Translations under genes and position numbers: made by a program | Source: Suilimivivens sp964393865 | GTDB lineage: Bacteria > Bacillota > Clostridia > Lachnospirales > Lachnospiraceae | Assembly: GCA_964393865.1 (NCBI GenBank) | Contig: CAYMUW010000053.1 | Location: 1 to 14,988 of the forward strand | Reading direction: 5' to 3' | DNA length: 14,988 bases | The notes under the pieces: model-generated | What the model was told of the DNA's origin: nothing | Seen by the model: the letters and a program-made list of their open reading frames with translations, nothing else | Database searches by the model: none | Shown here: one piece after another, positions 1 to 6,295 of the stretch | Position numbering within the stretch: the first letter of the stretch is position 1 | Layout of the letters: each line of letters opens with the position of its first letter

Positions 1-134
1 TTGGTACTTTGAGAGATTATATTCACTTTTGAATTACAGTTTGCGGAAACTCAAGATAACACTAAAAAGATGGGGCAAATAACGGTCCGGGATTCACTAT
101 TTAAAACTAAAATTGCGGCAAAAAGAGTTTAGAC

Positions 135-163
135 TTGCCAGAAACAGGGGAAAGTATTATACT
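135..163 (+). promoter_or_regulatory. Sigma-A-like promoter for the DUF1858 gene
   Basis: TTGCCA at 135-140 and TATACT at 158-163 are separated by exactly 17 bases. The predicted start lies near 170, giving a short leader with AGGAGG at 191-196, nine bases before the ATG at 206. Seen in sequence; activity is inferred. Bases 1-130 hold no gene or clear signal that I can support. Confidence 0.6.
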
Positions 164-205
164 GTAGAAGTTCCACAGAAAAGAGCTTAAAGGAGGTTTC
201 AGGAT

Positions 206-397
206 ATGGCACAAATTACCAAGGATATGACAATTGGTGAAATTTTAAGAACTAATCCCAATGTTGCACCCATTCTCATGGAAGCTGGCATGCATTGTTT
301 AGGATGTCCTTCCGCTCAGGCAGAAAGTCTTGAGGAAGCGGCAATGGTTCATGGAATGGATATAAATGATCTGATGGCTAAGATCGAAGCTTTATAA
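206..397 (+). CDS. DUF1858 domain protein with CxxC motif (hybrid-cluster-protein-associated redox disulfide type)
   Basis: A 63-residue protein that matches the whole length of the DUF1858 family, small helical domains often found alone or joined to redox enzymes. The opening block (KDMTIGEIL) and the line of residues leading to Cys31 and Cys34 in a CLGC motif are typical; this cysteine pair is thought to form a redox-active disulfide or bind a metal, but the cellular role is not settled for the family. The ATG at 206 follows AGGAGG with nine-base spacing. The gene stands alone between its promoter (135-163) and a strong terminator (423-462), so it is probably a single-gene transcript. The family call is firm; the biochemical role is unknown. 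Confidence 0.9.
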   Translation: MAQITKDMTIGEILRTNPNVAPILMEAGMHCLGCPSAQAESLEEAAMVHGMDINDLMAKIEAL

Positions 398-422
398 AAG
401 CCGGACAAGCATGGCTTGATGA

Positions 423-462
423 AACGAGGATGCCCTTTTTTGCGGAACATCCTCGTTTTTTT
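423..462 (+). terminator. Rho-independent terminator after the DUF1858 gene
   Basis: A perfect 10-bp inverted repeat, AACGAGGATG at 423-432 with CATCCTCGTT at 448-457, encloses a 15-base loop and runs into a T-tract ending at 462. It lies 26 bases after the stop codon. Confidence 0.88.
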
Positions 463-480
463 GGTGATTGAAAAGTGTTT

Positions 481-945
481 AAGCCGGAGGAAAGCAGATA
501 ATATCCTCGGCGCCTTTCAGGGTTATCAGGTTTCGTATTGGTCCGTGGAAAGCATTCCATCGTCGGTTATGACCAGAGTCACAAAGCAATTTGGAGAAAA
601 GCTGTATTCTCCCAGCACTTTTTCAAGCTGAAAGCAGCCCGCACCTATTGCGTGAGGAGAGCCTGCTTTTACCAAAATGGTATCCCCTGCTTTTACTTCA
701 AAACGATGCAAAGCGGAAAGCATTCCCTGAATATCCTGCTTTGCGAAAAGGTGTTTCCATTTCTCCCTGGTAATTCCTTCGTTTGGAATATAATTTTTAT
801 TCTTGGTCTCCGTAAAGGAAGAAATCCAGTCTTCAGGCTGAAAGCAGTCGGCAGGATGTTCCTTTCCGAGAAATTCGTCCAGAAGCTTTCCTCCGCGATA
901 GGTCCGGAACACTCTGGTTTCGCATTGCTTCAACGGCTTAGGCAT
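481..945 (-). pseudogene. manA: Decayed class I mannose-6-phosphate isomerase (cupin type)
   Basis: The intact enzyme interconverts mannose-6-phosphate and fructose-6-phosphate with a zinc ion held by a cupin. The open frame 526-945 keeps an N-terminal block (YRGGKLLDEF, then PEDWISS) and a block normally about 75-100 residues further on (TREKWKHLFAKQDIQGML, then VKAGSPHAIGAG), joined directly. The stretch that should carry the zinc ligands (HPD and KTE-type motifs) is missing. After CFQLE a second jump leads to C-terminal-like sequence (NCFVTLVITDDG), and a further remnant in another frame (KGAEDIICFPP) extends to about 481. Two internal deletions plus a frameshift make it non-functional. 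Its ATG at 945 overlaps the end of the GH42 remnant, so the two were once co-translated. Deletion sizes are judged from memory of the family, not an alignment. Confidence 0.8.
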
Positions 946-2185
946 GATCTTTTTCCTTTCTCAGGATAATAACATCATTGGGCTTTACGCAGATATTCTG
1001 ATCGAAAATTTCAGACAAAATATGTCCGTTCACTTCCTGATCCGAATAGTTAAAAATGAACGCAATATATTCGTTTTCATTCTCGCAAAATCTTGCTTTT
1101 AAGGGAGCTGAAACTTCATATTCTGAATGCGCAAACTCGCTGATAAGTGTTTTGGCAAAGGCTTTGACAGACTCATCTTTGGTTTTCAGGTAACCATACC
1201 AAAGGCAGGTATTGACAGCCAGCACCAAACCCTGTCCACAGATCCTTGAGGTGACGGCAGCGCTGCCGTCTGTGAAGGAGCCCCGGCATACCGCATCCCT
1301 GACCTCAACAATATCTCTGCTGTAATATCCCCTGACGGTTAACCCTTTGTATGTAAAGGAAAGGCTTTCGTAATCCATATCAATGTATTCGGTTCCTATA
1401 TACTTGTTAAATTCCCCCGCCGGGCAGCTTCTGATTTAACAGGGAAAGGTCGTCTACCAGACCGATTTTACCGCCGCAGATCATGGATGCAATGTTGTCG
1501 GCAATCAGGGGATGAGCAGGATCAACGGTCTTTACCGCATCGCACCAGTTTTTTAAAAACAGGGAAATGGATGCTTTTCGAAAAGCGGCATAATCCACTT
1601 CAGGCATAATGGAAAGCCATTTCCAATTTTGATAATCTACCTGACTGAAATCGGAGTAGGTTCTTTCCCAGACAGCATTCAAATTTTCTATGGTCTTATA
1701 TCTGTCTTTCAGCCAGATTCGGAATTGGTCCATTGTGTACGGGTCAAAGGAGCGGAACATGGTTTCGTTAAATACGTCATAAGCAATTAAAGCAGGAAAG
1801 TCCTTGTATGCCTCCGCTGTCTTTTGAAAATGCTGACAGATTAGCCTGTTGACTTCCGGATGAAAATAGTTTAAAAAGCCGAAGCTGGGCTGACCCCATA
1901 TAATATGTCCGTTTTCGTCAACAGCATAATATTCCTCTTTCATCAAAAAATCGGGAATATATTCCAGCGTTGAAAGCTGCCCTGCAATTTCCATAATGAT
2001 CTGAATATCGTGCTTTTGGGCAAGTTTCAGCAACTCTCTGCCGGTATTAAAGGGATAGCCGTGCTTTTTTTCCTACCACCAAAAGGAAGAGGGCCAAATA
2101 ACGGCAGCGGTAAGACCTGACTTTTTCATCAGCAGAAAGTTGTTAATTTAAAGACACTTCCATGTAAGAAAGATTGTCTGTTCAT
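938..2185 (-). pseudogene. Decayed GH42 beta-galactosidase-like glycoside hydrolase
   Basis: Remnants in order on the minus strand: a start at 2185 (GGAGG five bases upstream) reading MNRQSFLHGS; then, after a frameshift and apparent deletion near 2130-2150, LMKKSGLTAAVIWPSSFWW; an in-frame TAG at 2073-2075; a long catalytic-barrel piece (1407 to about 2070) with FGFLNYFHPEVN and YDVFNETMFRS, whose NE pair carries the expected acid/base glutamate; a frameshift and large deletion near 1410; then the C-terminal trimer/beta domain (from GEFNKYIGTEY, with AVNTCLWYGY) ending at 938. The nucleophile part of the barrel is lost. At about 415 codons' worth of DNA it is well short of the usual 650-700. 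Family assignment rests on the conserved motifs; the exact substrate cannot be told. Neighbours: the manA remnant downstream and the araC remnant divergent. Confidence 0.82.
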
Positions 2186-2233
2186 AAATTCCTCCATAGA
2201 GCCTTTGGCAGCACGCTGCAGGCTGATATATTT

Positions 2234-2243
2234 TACAATTGTA
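2234..2243. promoter_or_regulatory. 10-bp palindrome between the divergent araC and GH42 remnants
   Basis: TACAATTGTA is a perfect palindrome in the A+T-rich divergent region 2186-2338, a natural place for operator sites of the dead locus. Nothing shows it is bound by a protein, and short A+T palindromes arise by chance. Confidence 0.2.
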
Positions 2244-2338
2244 ATTTATCATATGAAAATTGTATTTTCTTTCTATTAATGCTAAAAAAATATTGCATTT
2301 TTTTGGATTATGAACCAAAATAAGCATGAGGTGAAATT

Positions 2339-2627
2339 GTGAGCGGAATTTATAAATTTGAACGGGAAATGCTTGAAGGCGAGAGCATTCATGTGAATAA
2401 AAGAACAAAGGGTATCAGCTATAAAAAGCATTGGCATAATTATTATGAGATTATTTTTTATTATAATTGCCAGAGAATATGCGAAAAGACTTCTGGAGGA
2501 AAAGGAACTTTCGGTTCTTGAGGTTGGATTTGAAAGCGGTTTTAATACGCCGTCACAATTCATCAGAGTGTTTAAAGATCAGGTAAGAACAGTTCCTTCC
2601 AAATACAAAAAAGAAAATCGGACTTAA
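2339..2627 (+). pseudogene. Decayed AraC-family transcriptional regulator
   Basis: A GTG at 2339 with GAGGTGA upstream opens a frame with the N-terminal cupin-like sensor start of AraC sugar regulators (ISYKKHWHNYYEIIFY). Around 2465-2475 it jumps, with a frameshift, to the end of an AraC HTH domain in another frame (YAKRLLEEKELSVLEVGFES, then IRVFKDQVRTVPSKYKK) which stops at 2627. Roughly 180-200 residues, including most of the sensor and the first helix-turn-helix, are gone compared with the usual length of about 280-300. Both ends of the gene survive, so this is an internal deletion rather than a truncation. Position and orientation suggest it controlled the adjacent GH42-manA operon. Confidence 0.8.
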
Positions 2628-2637
2628 AGAAAAACAG

Positions 2638-2675
2638 AAATCCGCAAGACGGTTCAACCGCCCTGCGGATTTTTA
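2638..2675. terminator. Bidirectional terminator between the araC remnant and the antiporter gene
   Basis: AAATCCGCA at 2638-2646 pairs with TGCGGATTT at 2664-2672, with a smaller inner CGG/CCG stem. A T-run follows on the plus strand and an A-rich stretch precedes it, so it can stop transcripts from both converging genes (ends at 2627 and 2699). Confidence 0.8.
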
Positions 2676-2698
2676 AATATGGTTATATTAATCCATTG

Positions 2699-4312
2699 TT
2701 ATTCGGCTTTGGGTTTGGCAAAATTCTTTATCAAAAGCAGAACCGCAAGCATAAGAACGATACCCGCGGGCAGGCTGATCCATGCATTCTGTGTAAAGCC
2801 GGCAATGATATAGGTAACAAAGGAAACCGCTGCAGCTACCAGTGCATAAGGAAGCTGTGTGGTTACATGATTGACATGGTTACACTGTGCTCCGGCGCTT
2901 GCCATAATGGTGGTATCTGAAATGGGAGAGCAGTGGTCGCCGCATACTGCTCCTGCCATACATGCTGAGATGGAAATAATCATCAGCTGAGGATTGGAGT
3001 TTGCAAATACCGCAACGACAATGGGGATTAAAATACCAAAGGTACCCCAGGAGGTTCCGGTGGAGAATGCAAGGAAGCATCCTACAAGGAAGATGATAGC
3101 AGGTAAAAAGTTCATCAGGCTTCCTGCACTGTGTGCCATAGCGTCTGCAACAAATTCTGCAGCTCCAAGACTGTCGGTCATGGCCTTAAGTGTCCAGGCG
3201 AAGGTCAGAATTAAGATGGCAGGAACCATAGCCTTAAAACCGGCAGGGAGACACTCCATACATTCTGTAAAAGAAAGAACTCTTCTGCACAGATAAATAA
3301 TAATCGTGATAATCATTGCAAAGATACTTCCCAGAGCAAGTCCTACGGATGCATCGGAGTTGGAGAAGGCGGAAACAAAGCCTTCTCCTTCAAAGAAGCC
3401 GCCGGTGTAGATCATGCCGATTACACAACAGATAATCAGAGTGATAATGGGAATGACCAGATCAATCACTTTGCCTTTGGAGGTTTTAACCTTTTCTTCT
3501 TCGGCAGAGGAAACAGCGCCGGAGGTAAAAAGGTCTCCTTTTAATGCATTTTCTTCATGAGTGCGCATGGGACCGAAATCAATATTGAGAAGCACAATTA
3601 CAATCATCATTACAATGGTCAGCAATGCGTAATAGTTATAGGGGATTGCACGTATAAAAATGGAAAATCCGTCTTCCCCTTCCACAAAGCCCGATACGGC
3701 TGCGGCCCAAGAGGAGATCGGTGCAATAATGCAAACCGGCGCTGCGGTAGCATCAATCAGGTATGCCAGCTTAGCACGGGATACCTGATGTTCATCTGTG
3801 ACCGGCTTCATAACGCTTCCCACTGTCAGACAGTTAAAATAATCGTCTATGAAAATCAGTACACCCAGTGCGACGGTAGCAAGCTGTGCGCCTGCACGGG
3901 ATTTGATTTTTTGTTTGGCAAAGTGTCCGAAGGCAGCGGAGCCGCCGGCGCGATTCATCAGGCTTACCATGGCGCCCAGAATAACAAGGAAAATCAAAAT
4001 TCCCACATTATAGCTGTCTGAAAGAACAGCTACAAATCCATCGTTAAAAATGTGAGTGAAGGTGCCTTCAAAGCTGAAGTTTGAATGGAACAGTCCGCCT
4101 ACCAGAATTCCAATGAAAAGAGAGCTGTAAACCTCCTTGGTAATCAGTGCCAGTACAATGGCAACAATGGGAGGGACCAGAGCCCAGAAGGTGGCGTACA
4201 TGGAAGGAAGCGCAGCTTCTTCCTCAGCCGCAAGAGCTGTGATTGGAGCAAGAAGCATGCAAAGAAGCAGTGCGCTTGCAACTGCAATAAATCCTTTTTT
4301 CAGGTTTTTCAT
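2699..4312 (-). CDS. Na+/H+ antiporter, NhaC family
   Basis: A 537-residue integral membrane protein of the NhaC antiporter superfamily, which exchanges sodium (or a coupled organic acid) against protons across the cytoplasmic membrane. A hydrophobic N-terminal segment (about 8-29, ending TALAA) looks like a signal sequence or signal anchor, followed by roughly eleven or more membrane segments. Family hallmarks seen: FIDDYFN at 154-160, the TGTSWGT turn at 418-424 and GDHCSPISDT at 458-467. The ATG at 4312 follows AAGGGG with nine-base spacing. Transcribed alone, from the promoter at 4349-4377 to the shared terminator at 2638-2675. Substrate specificity within the family (Na+/H+ against malate/lactate-type exchange) cannot be settled from sequence alone. 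Confidence 0.9.
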   Translation of the reverse strand: MKNLKKGFIAVASALLLCMLLAPITALAAEEEAALPSMYATFWALVPPIVAIVLALITKEVYSSLFIGILVGGLFHSNFSFEGTFTHIFNDGFVAVLSDSYNVGILIFLVILGAMVSLMNRAGGSAAFGHFAKQKIKSRAGAQLATVALGVLIFIDDYFNCLTVGSVMKPVTDEHQVSRAKLAYLIDATAAPVCIIAPISSWAAAVSGFVEGEDGFSIFIRAIPYNYYALLTIVMMIVIVLLNIDFGPMRTHEENALKGDLFTSGAVSSAEEEKVKTSKGKVIDLVIPIITLIICCVIGMIYTGGFFEGEGFVSAFSNSDASVGLALGSIFAMIITIIIYLCRRVLSFTECMECLPAGFKAMVPAILILTFAWTLKAMTDSLGAAEFVADAMAHSAGSLMNFLPAIIFLVGCFLAFSTGTSWGTFGILIPIVVAVFANSNPQLMIISISACMAGAVCGDHCSPISDTTIMASAGAQCNHVNHVTTQLPYALVAAAVSFVTYIIAGFTQNAWISLPAGIVLMLAVLLLIKNFAKPKAE

Positions 4313-4348
4313 AGTTTTAAACCCCTTTCACTTTCGTTTAAACAATTT

Positions 4349-4377
4349 ATTTTATCACTAAAGGGCGTAAAAACCAA
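4349..4377 (-). promoter_or_regulatory. Likely promoter of the NhaC-family gene
   Basis: On the minus strand TTGGTT (4372-4377) and TAAAAT (4349-4354) are 17 bases apart. The -10 is good and the -35 matches only in its first three bases. The start would fall about 30 bases before the ATG. Confidence 0.45.
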
Positions 4378-4390
4378 GCATATCTTATGA

Positions 4391-4440
4391 TAAAATAGAA
4401 AAATAAAATAAATAAAATAAAATAAAATAGAAAAAATAGA
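4391..4440. repeat. Low-complexity A-rich tract (AAATA/AAATAG-type units)
   Basis: Fifty bases made almost wholly of degenerate AAATA-like units between the mecA terminator hairpin and the antiporter promoter. On the minus strand it is a long T-rich extension after the mecA hairpin and may aid release of the transcript. No coding sense. Confidence 0.75.
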
Positions 4441-4472
4441 AAAAGCGCAAACCGTAGCGGTCTGCGCTTTTT
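4440..4472 (-). terminator. Rho-independent terminator of mecA
   Basis: AAAAAGCGCA and ACCG pair with CGGT and TGCGCTTTTT around a three-base loop, with one A-C mismatch (4440-4454 with 4458-4472). On the minus strand it begins four bases after the mecA stop and is followed by T-rich sequence. Confidence 0.85.
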
Positions 4473-4475
4473 ATC

Positions 4476-5267
4476 CTATATGCAGGATAACGACTGCAAT
4501 GCTGTATTTCTGATTACCGGATCAAGATGCTCCTCTAAGTATGCTTCCGATGCCGGTACCGATCTGACGGCTGATGCGTATTCGGATAAAATGTTGCATA
4601 TCTTATTGAAGTCCTCCGGAGAGTGTTTGCCTTTGGAAATTACCAGTATATAGGCTCCGTCCTTTTGCTTGTATAAAGAATTGGAACCGTCGTAAAAGCC
4701 GGAAAGCACATGGGAAACAGCTGACGCCTCGCGCAGACTGTTAAATGCGTAGATCTTGGTAAGCTCTACGGGAGCTGCGGTTTCGGAAAGCTTTTTCTGA
4801 AGAGCGCTTTTGAAAGAGCGTCCGGTGCTTTCGGAAGAATTGCTATCTGCGGTATCGGCAGCAGAGGAAGAGTCGGGAACCCGGCCGTTTTGAAGCTTCT
4901 TGAACAGATCCAGAACATCATCGGCGCCTTCGCTGATGGTATCCAAAACCTCATCCAGAGAACTGTCATCCTGATGAACAGAGGGTGCAAATTTAGAAAA
5001 ACGCGTATCTAATTCATCGGGATCTTCCACCTTTGTAATAATCAGGATGATACACTCGGAATTCAGTGGGATTGCTTCTATCATTAATGGAATGTCTTCC
5101 GCCTCAAATCCAAATTCAAAGGACGCCTGCTGCATCATATCGCGGAATAAGTCTTTGGCCTTTTCGGTACCGTAAGCAAGTTCGCTGAGCTTTAATTCTC
5201 TGTCTGCCAGATCCTCTCTGGTAAGGGTACAGCGAATTTGATGATCGTTTACTTTTTCTATTTTCAT
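4476..5267 (-). CDS. mecA: Adaptor protein MecA
   Basis: A 263-residue member of the MecA/YpbH family, cytosolic adaptors that bind substrates through the N-terminal domain and deliver them to the ClpC-ClpP protease through the C-terminal domain. N-domain (about 1-90): MKIEKVNDHQIRCTLTREDL followed by LFRDMMQQASFEFGFEAED, both typical. A low-complexity serine- and acid-rich linker (about 95-160) follows, then the C-domain (from KIYAFNSLREASAVSHVL to the end). The ATG at 5267 is preferred because AGGA lies ten bases upstream; an in-frame GTG at 5276 abuts that site. It has its own promoter and terminator. Clostridia commonly have MecA without ComK, so targets other than competence are likely here, though this cannot be seen in the window. 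Confidence 0.93.
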   Translation of the reverse strand: MKIEKVNDHQIRCTLTREDLADRELKLSELAYGTEKAKDLFRDMMQQASFEFGFEAEDIPLMIEAIPLNSECIILIITKVEDPDELDTRFSKFAPSVHQDDSSLDEVLDTISEGADDVLDLFKKLQNGRVPDSSSAADTADSNSSESTGRSFKSALQKKLSETAAPVELTKIYAFNSLREASAVSHVLSGFYDGSNSLYKQKDGAYILVISKGKHSPEDFNKICNILSEYASAVRSVPASEAYLEEHLDPVIRNTALQSLSCI

Positions 5268-5363
5268 AATTATCACATCCTTACTATTATGATACTGTTA
5301 TCCTGCCGTTTGGTGACACCTGAAAGGCTTGTATCCCTTAAATACAGGTATTCACTTAAAATT

Positions 5364-5392
5364 ATATTATACTTTGTGTGAATTTAAGTCAA
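5364..5392 (-). promoter_or_regulatory. Promoter of mecA
   Basis: Minus-strand TTGACT (5387-5392) and TAATAT (5364-5369) are 17 bases apart, with an overlapping TATAAT alternative at 5366-5371 (15 bases). The leader would be about 90 bases. Two short inverted repeats flank the -10 (ATTCAC 5350-5355 with GTGAAT 5377-5382, and ACTTAAA 5354-5360 with TTTAAGT 5383-5389), possible operator half-sites. Confidence 0.55.
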
Positions 5393-5491
5393 TAGGACAG
5401 AAAAACAGTTTAAAAAAATTTAATAAAAAGAAATTATATCGTCTGTCAATACAATAATTGTTAAAAATACATAAAAATTCAAAAATAATAC

Positions 5492-5520
5492 TTGAAAAAA
5501 TTGGCAATAAATACTATAAT
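5492..5520 (+). promoter_or_regulatory. Near-consensus sigma-A promoter
   Basis: TTGAAA at 5492-5497, exactly 17 bases, then a perfect TATAAT at 5515-5520. This is one of the best promoter matches in the window, yet the nearest good start codon is almost 390 bases downstream, at 5907. Confidence 0.7.
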
Positions 5521-5532
5521 GACTTTCGTAAG

Positions 5533-5574
5533 ATGCTTCCAGGTAAATCAAGTATCAAAAGGAGGCATGTTTTT
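5533..5574 (+). terminator. Hairpin with T-run just after a promoter (attenuator-like)
   Basis: ATGCTTCC at 5533-5540 pairs with GGAGGCAT at 5561-5568 (eight pairs, one G-U) around a 20-base loop, followed by G and five Ts. It starts only about 13 bases after the -10 box. The right arm contains a Shine-Dalgarno-like GGAGG, so it could instead hide a ribosome site, but no start codon is well placed behind it (an ATG sits one base away). Confidence 0.4.
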
Positions 5575-5656
5575 AGAATTTATTTTTTATTATTATTTAT
5601 ACGAATCTAAGCAATTTATCAGGTAAGCCTTTCACTAATATGGAACGGTATTAATG

Positions 5657-5699
5657 GAAGCGCTGTCTTACAGGCATGTGCCTGTCGCGGATGTTCTTC
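5657..5699 (+). ncRNA. Nested stem structure of unknown role
   Basis: ACAGGC (5670-5675) pairs with GCCTGT (5680-5685) across an ATGT tetraloop. Outside it CGC (5661-5663) pairs with GCG (5687-5689), and GAAG (5657-5660) with CTTC (5696-5699). The three helices are collinear and separated by small internal loops. It matches no RNA family I can name; it may be part of a leader from the promoter at 5492-5520. Confidence 0.3.
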
Positions 5700-5822
5700 A
5701 GGAAATTTTCAACTGTTATAATTCACCCCCCAATTCGGATATTCGCAGCGGTAGTTTATTTGGATACGTACCTGGCATCTTATCTGTTTTTATTATCGTC
5801 ATTATAAGCAAAAGTATAATCA

Positions 5823-5887
5823 GTTTCGGAATTTATTTTTTGACATGACATATCACGAATCCTTTTGGTAAATGTCAAAGCCGAAAC
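5823..5887 (+). promoter_or_regulatory. Two-helix RNA stem directly before the small ORF (possible cis-regulatory leader)
   Basis: An outer helix GTTTCGG (5823-5829) with CCGAAAC (5881-5887) encloses an inner helix TTTGACAT (5839-5846) with ATGTCAAA (5872-5879); the right-hand arms are one base apart. A tandem GACAT at 5847-5851 could replace part of the inner left arm, so two pairings are possible. The ribosome site at 5892-5897 begins five bases after the outer arm. A TATAAT at 5815-5820 with a weak -35 would start transcription near the base of this stem. Pairing is seen; function is inferred. Confidence 0.35.
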
Positions 5888-5906
5888 ACATGGGAGAAAA
5901 TTAAAA

Positions 5907-6113
5907 ATGTATGCCAACTATGAACCCTTAAAGTCACAGCTTGAAAAAATGGAAAAGACGGGTGTTAAACTGTACCTGAACGGCGTTCCGTCCACTACGG
6001 AGTATATTATTGAGAATTGTGTAAAAGAGGATACTGTTTATATGCCTGACTATGTGACTGATCAAAATGGGAAAATAAAGGAGATCCGGTATGACCTGAT
6101 CTCCGGGAGATAA
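5907..6113 (+). CDS. Small protein of unknown function (68 residues)
   Basis: The frame starts at an ATG at 5907 with GGGAGA at 5892-5897 (nine-base spacing), preferred to a TTG at 5865 that has no ribosome site. The product is soluble-looking, charged and rich in Tyr, Lys and Glu (starts MYANYEPLKSQLEKMEKTGV, ends IKEIRYDLISGR), with no signal peptide or membrane segment and one cysteine. Composition and codon use look like a real coding sequence. I do not recognise a family beyond a vague likeness to short conserved Lachnospiraceae proteins. It is preceded by the stem at 5823-5887 and followed by the GH18 gene, which has its own promoter. No terminator is evident; an inverted repeat inside its last codons (6080-6104) lacks a T-run. 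Confidence 0.65.
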   Translation: MYANYEPLKSQLEKMEKTGVKLYLNGVPSTTEYIIENCVKEDTVYMPDYVTDQNGKIKEIRYDLISGR

Positions 6114-6262
6114 TTGCCTCCTTATGCCGGTATTGACGTCGGAATTATTTGTAAACGGAAAGCCCCTTAAAACAATGTTTGCCAATACGTTTCCTTAGGC
6201 TTCCATGCCGGTATAATTTGTTAGAAAAAGTCAAAATTGGTAATGACGGTGTAGGAATAGTC

Positions 6263-6271
6263 TGCTATAAT
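6263..6271 (+). promoter_or_regulatory. Extended -10 promoter for the GH18 gene
   Basis: TGC directly followed by a perfect TATAAT (6266-6271) forms an extended -10 element. The only upstream -35 candidate is TGACGG at 6244-6249 (16-base gap), which is poor. The start would lie about 20 bases before the ribosome site GGAGG at 6283-6287. Confidence 0.45.
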
Positions 6272-6295
6272 AAAGGGCGATTGGAGGTTACAGGA

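Larger units (their letters stand above)
5400..5906. other. Intergenic stretch without a convincing gene; holds a promoter and several RNA stems
   Basis: About 500 A+T-rich bases between the mecA promoter and the small ORF at 5907. It contains a near-consensus promoter (5492-5520), a hairpin with a T-run (5533-5574), a nested stem (5657-5699) and a two-helix stem (5823-5887). The longest open frame, 5654-5848 on the plus strand (64 codons, with a hydrophobic end), has only a weak ribosome site and I do not recognise it. The interval could be one long structured leader, a small RNA gene followed by a second promoter, or a decayed region. Confidence 0.5.

Noticed and set aside
2281..2311. A-run/T-run pair near 2283-2311 as a terminator or operator
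   Set aside because: Pairing is only A-T and lies in the divergent promoter region of a dead locus; chance is likely.
3557..4021. 154-codon plus-strand frame inside the NhaC-family gene
   Set aside because: Antisense shadow; Cys/His/Asn-rich composition is typical of reverse reading of membrane protein codons.
4391..4440. A-rich tandem-like tract considered as CRISPR or a transposon end
   Set aside because: Units are 5-6 bases, degenerate and without spacers or terminal repeats; simple low-complexity sequence.
5654..5848. 64-codon plus-strand frame with a hydrophobic C-terminal half
   Set aside because: Only a weak GGA-type ribosome site, no recognisable family, and it overlaps stem structures. 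Kept as a possibility within the intergenic entry but not called as a gene.
6080..6104. GGAGATC/GATCTCC inverted repeat at the end of the small ORF as a terminator
   Set aside because: It lies inside coding sequence and no T-run follows.
6179..6295. Longer N-terminus for the GH18 protein
   Set aside because: The promoter-like TATAAT at 6266-6271 and GGAGG at 6283-6287 fall inside this extension, and the membrane anchor begins naturally at the ATG at 6296.
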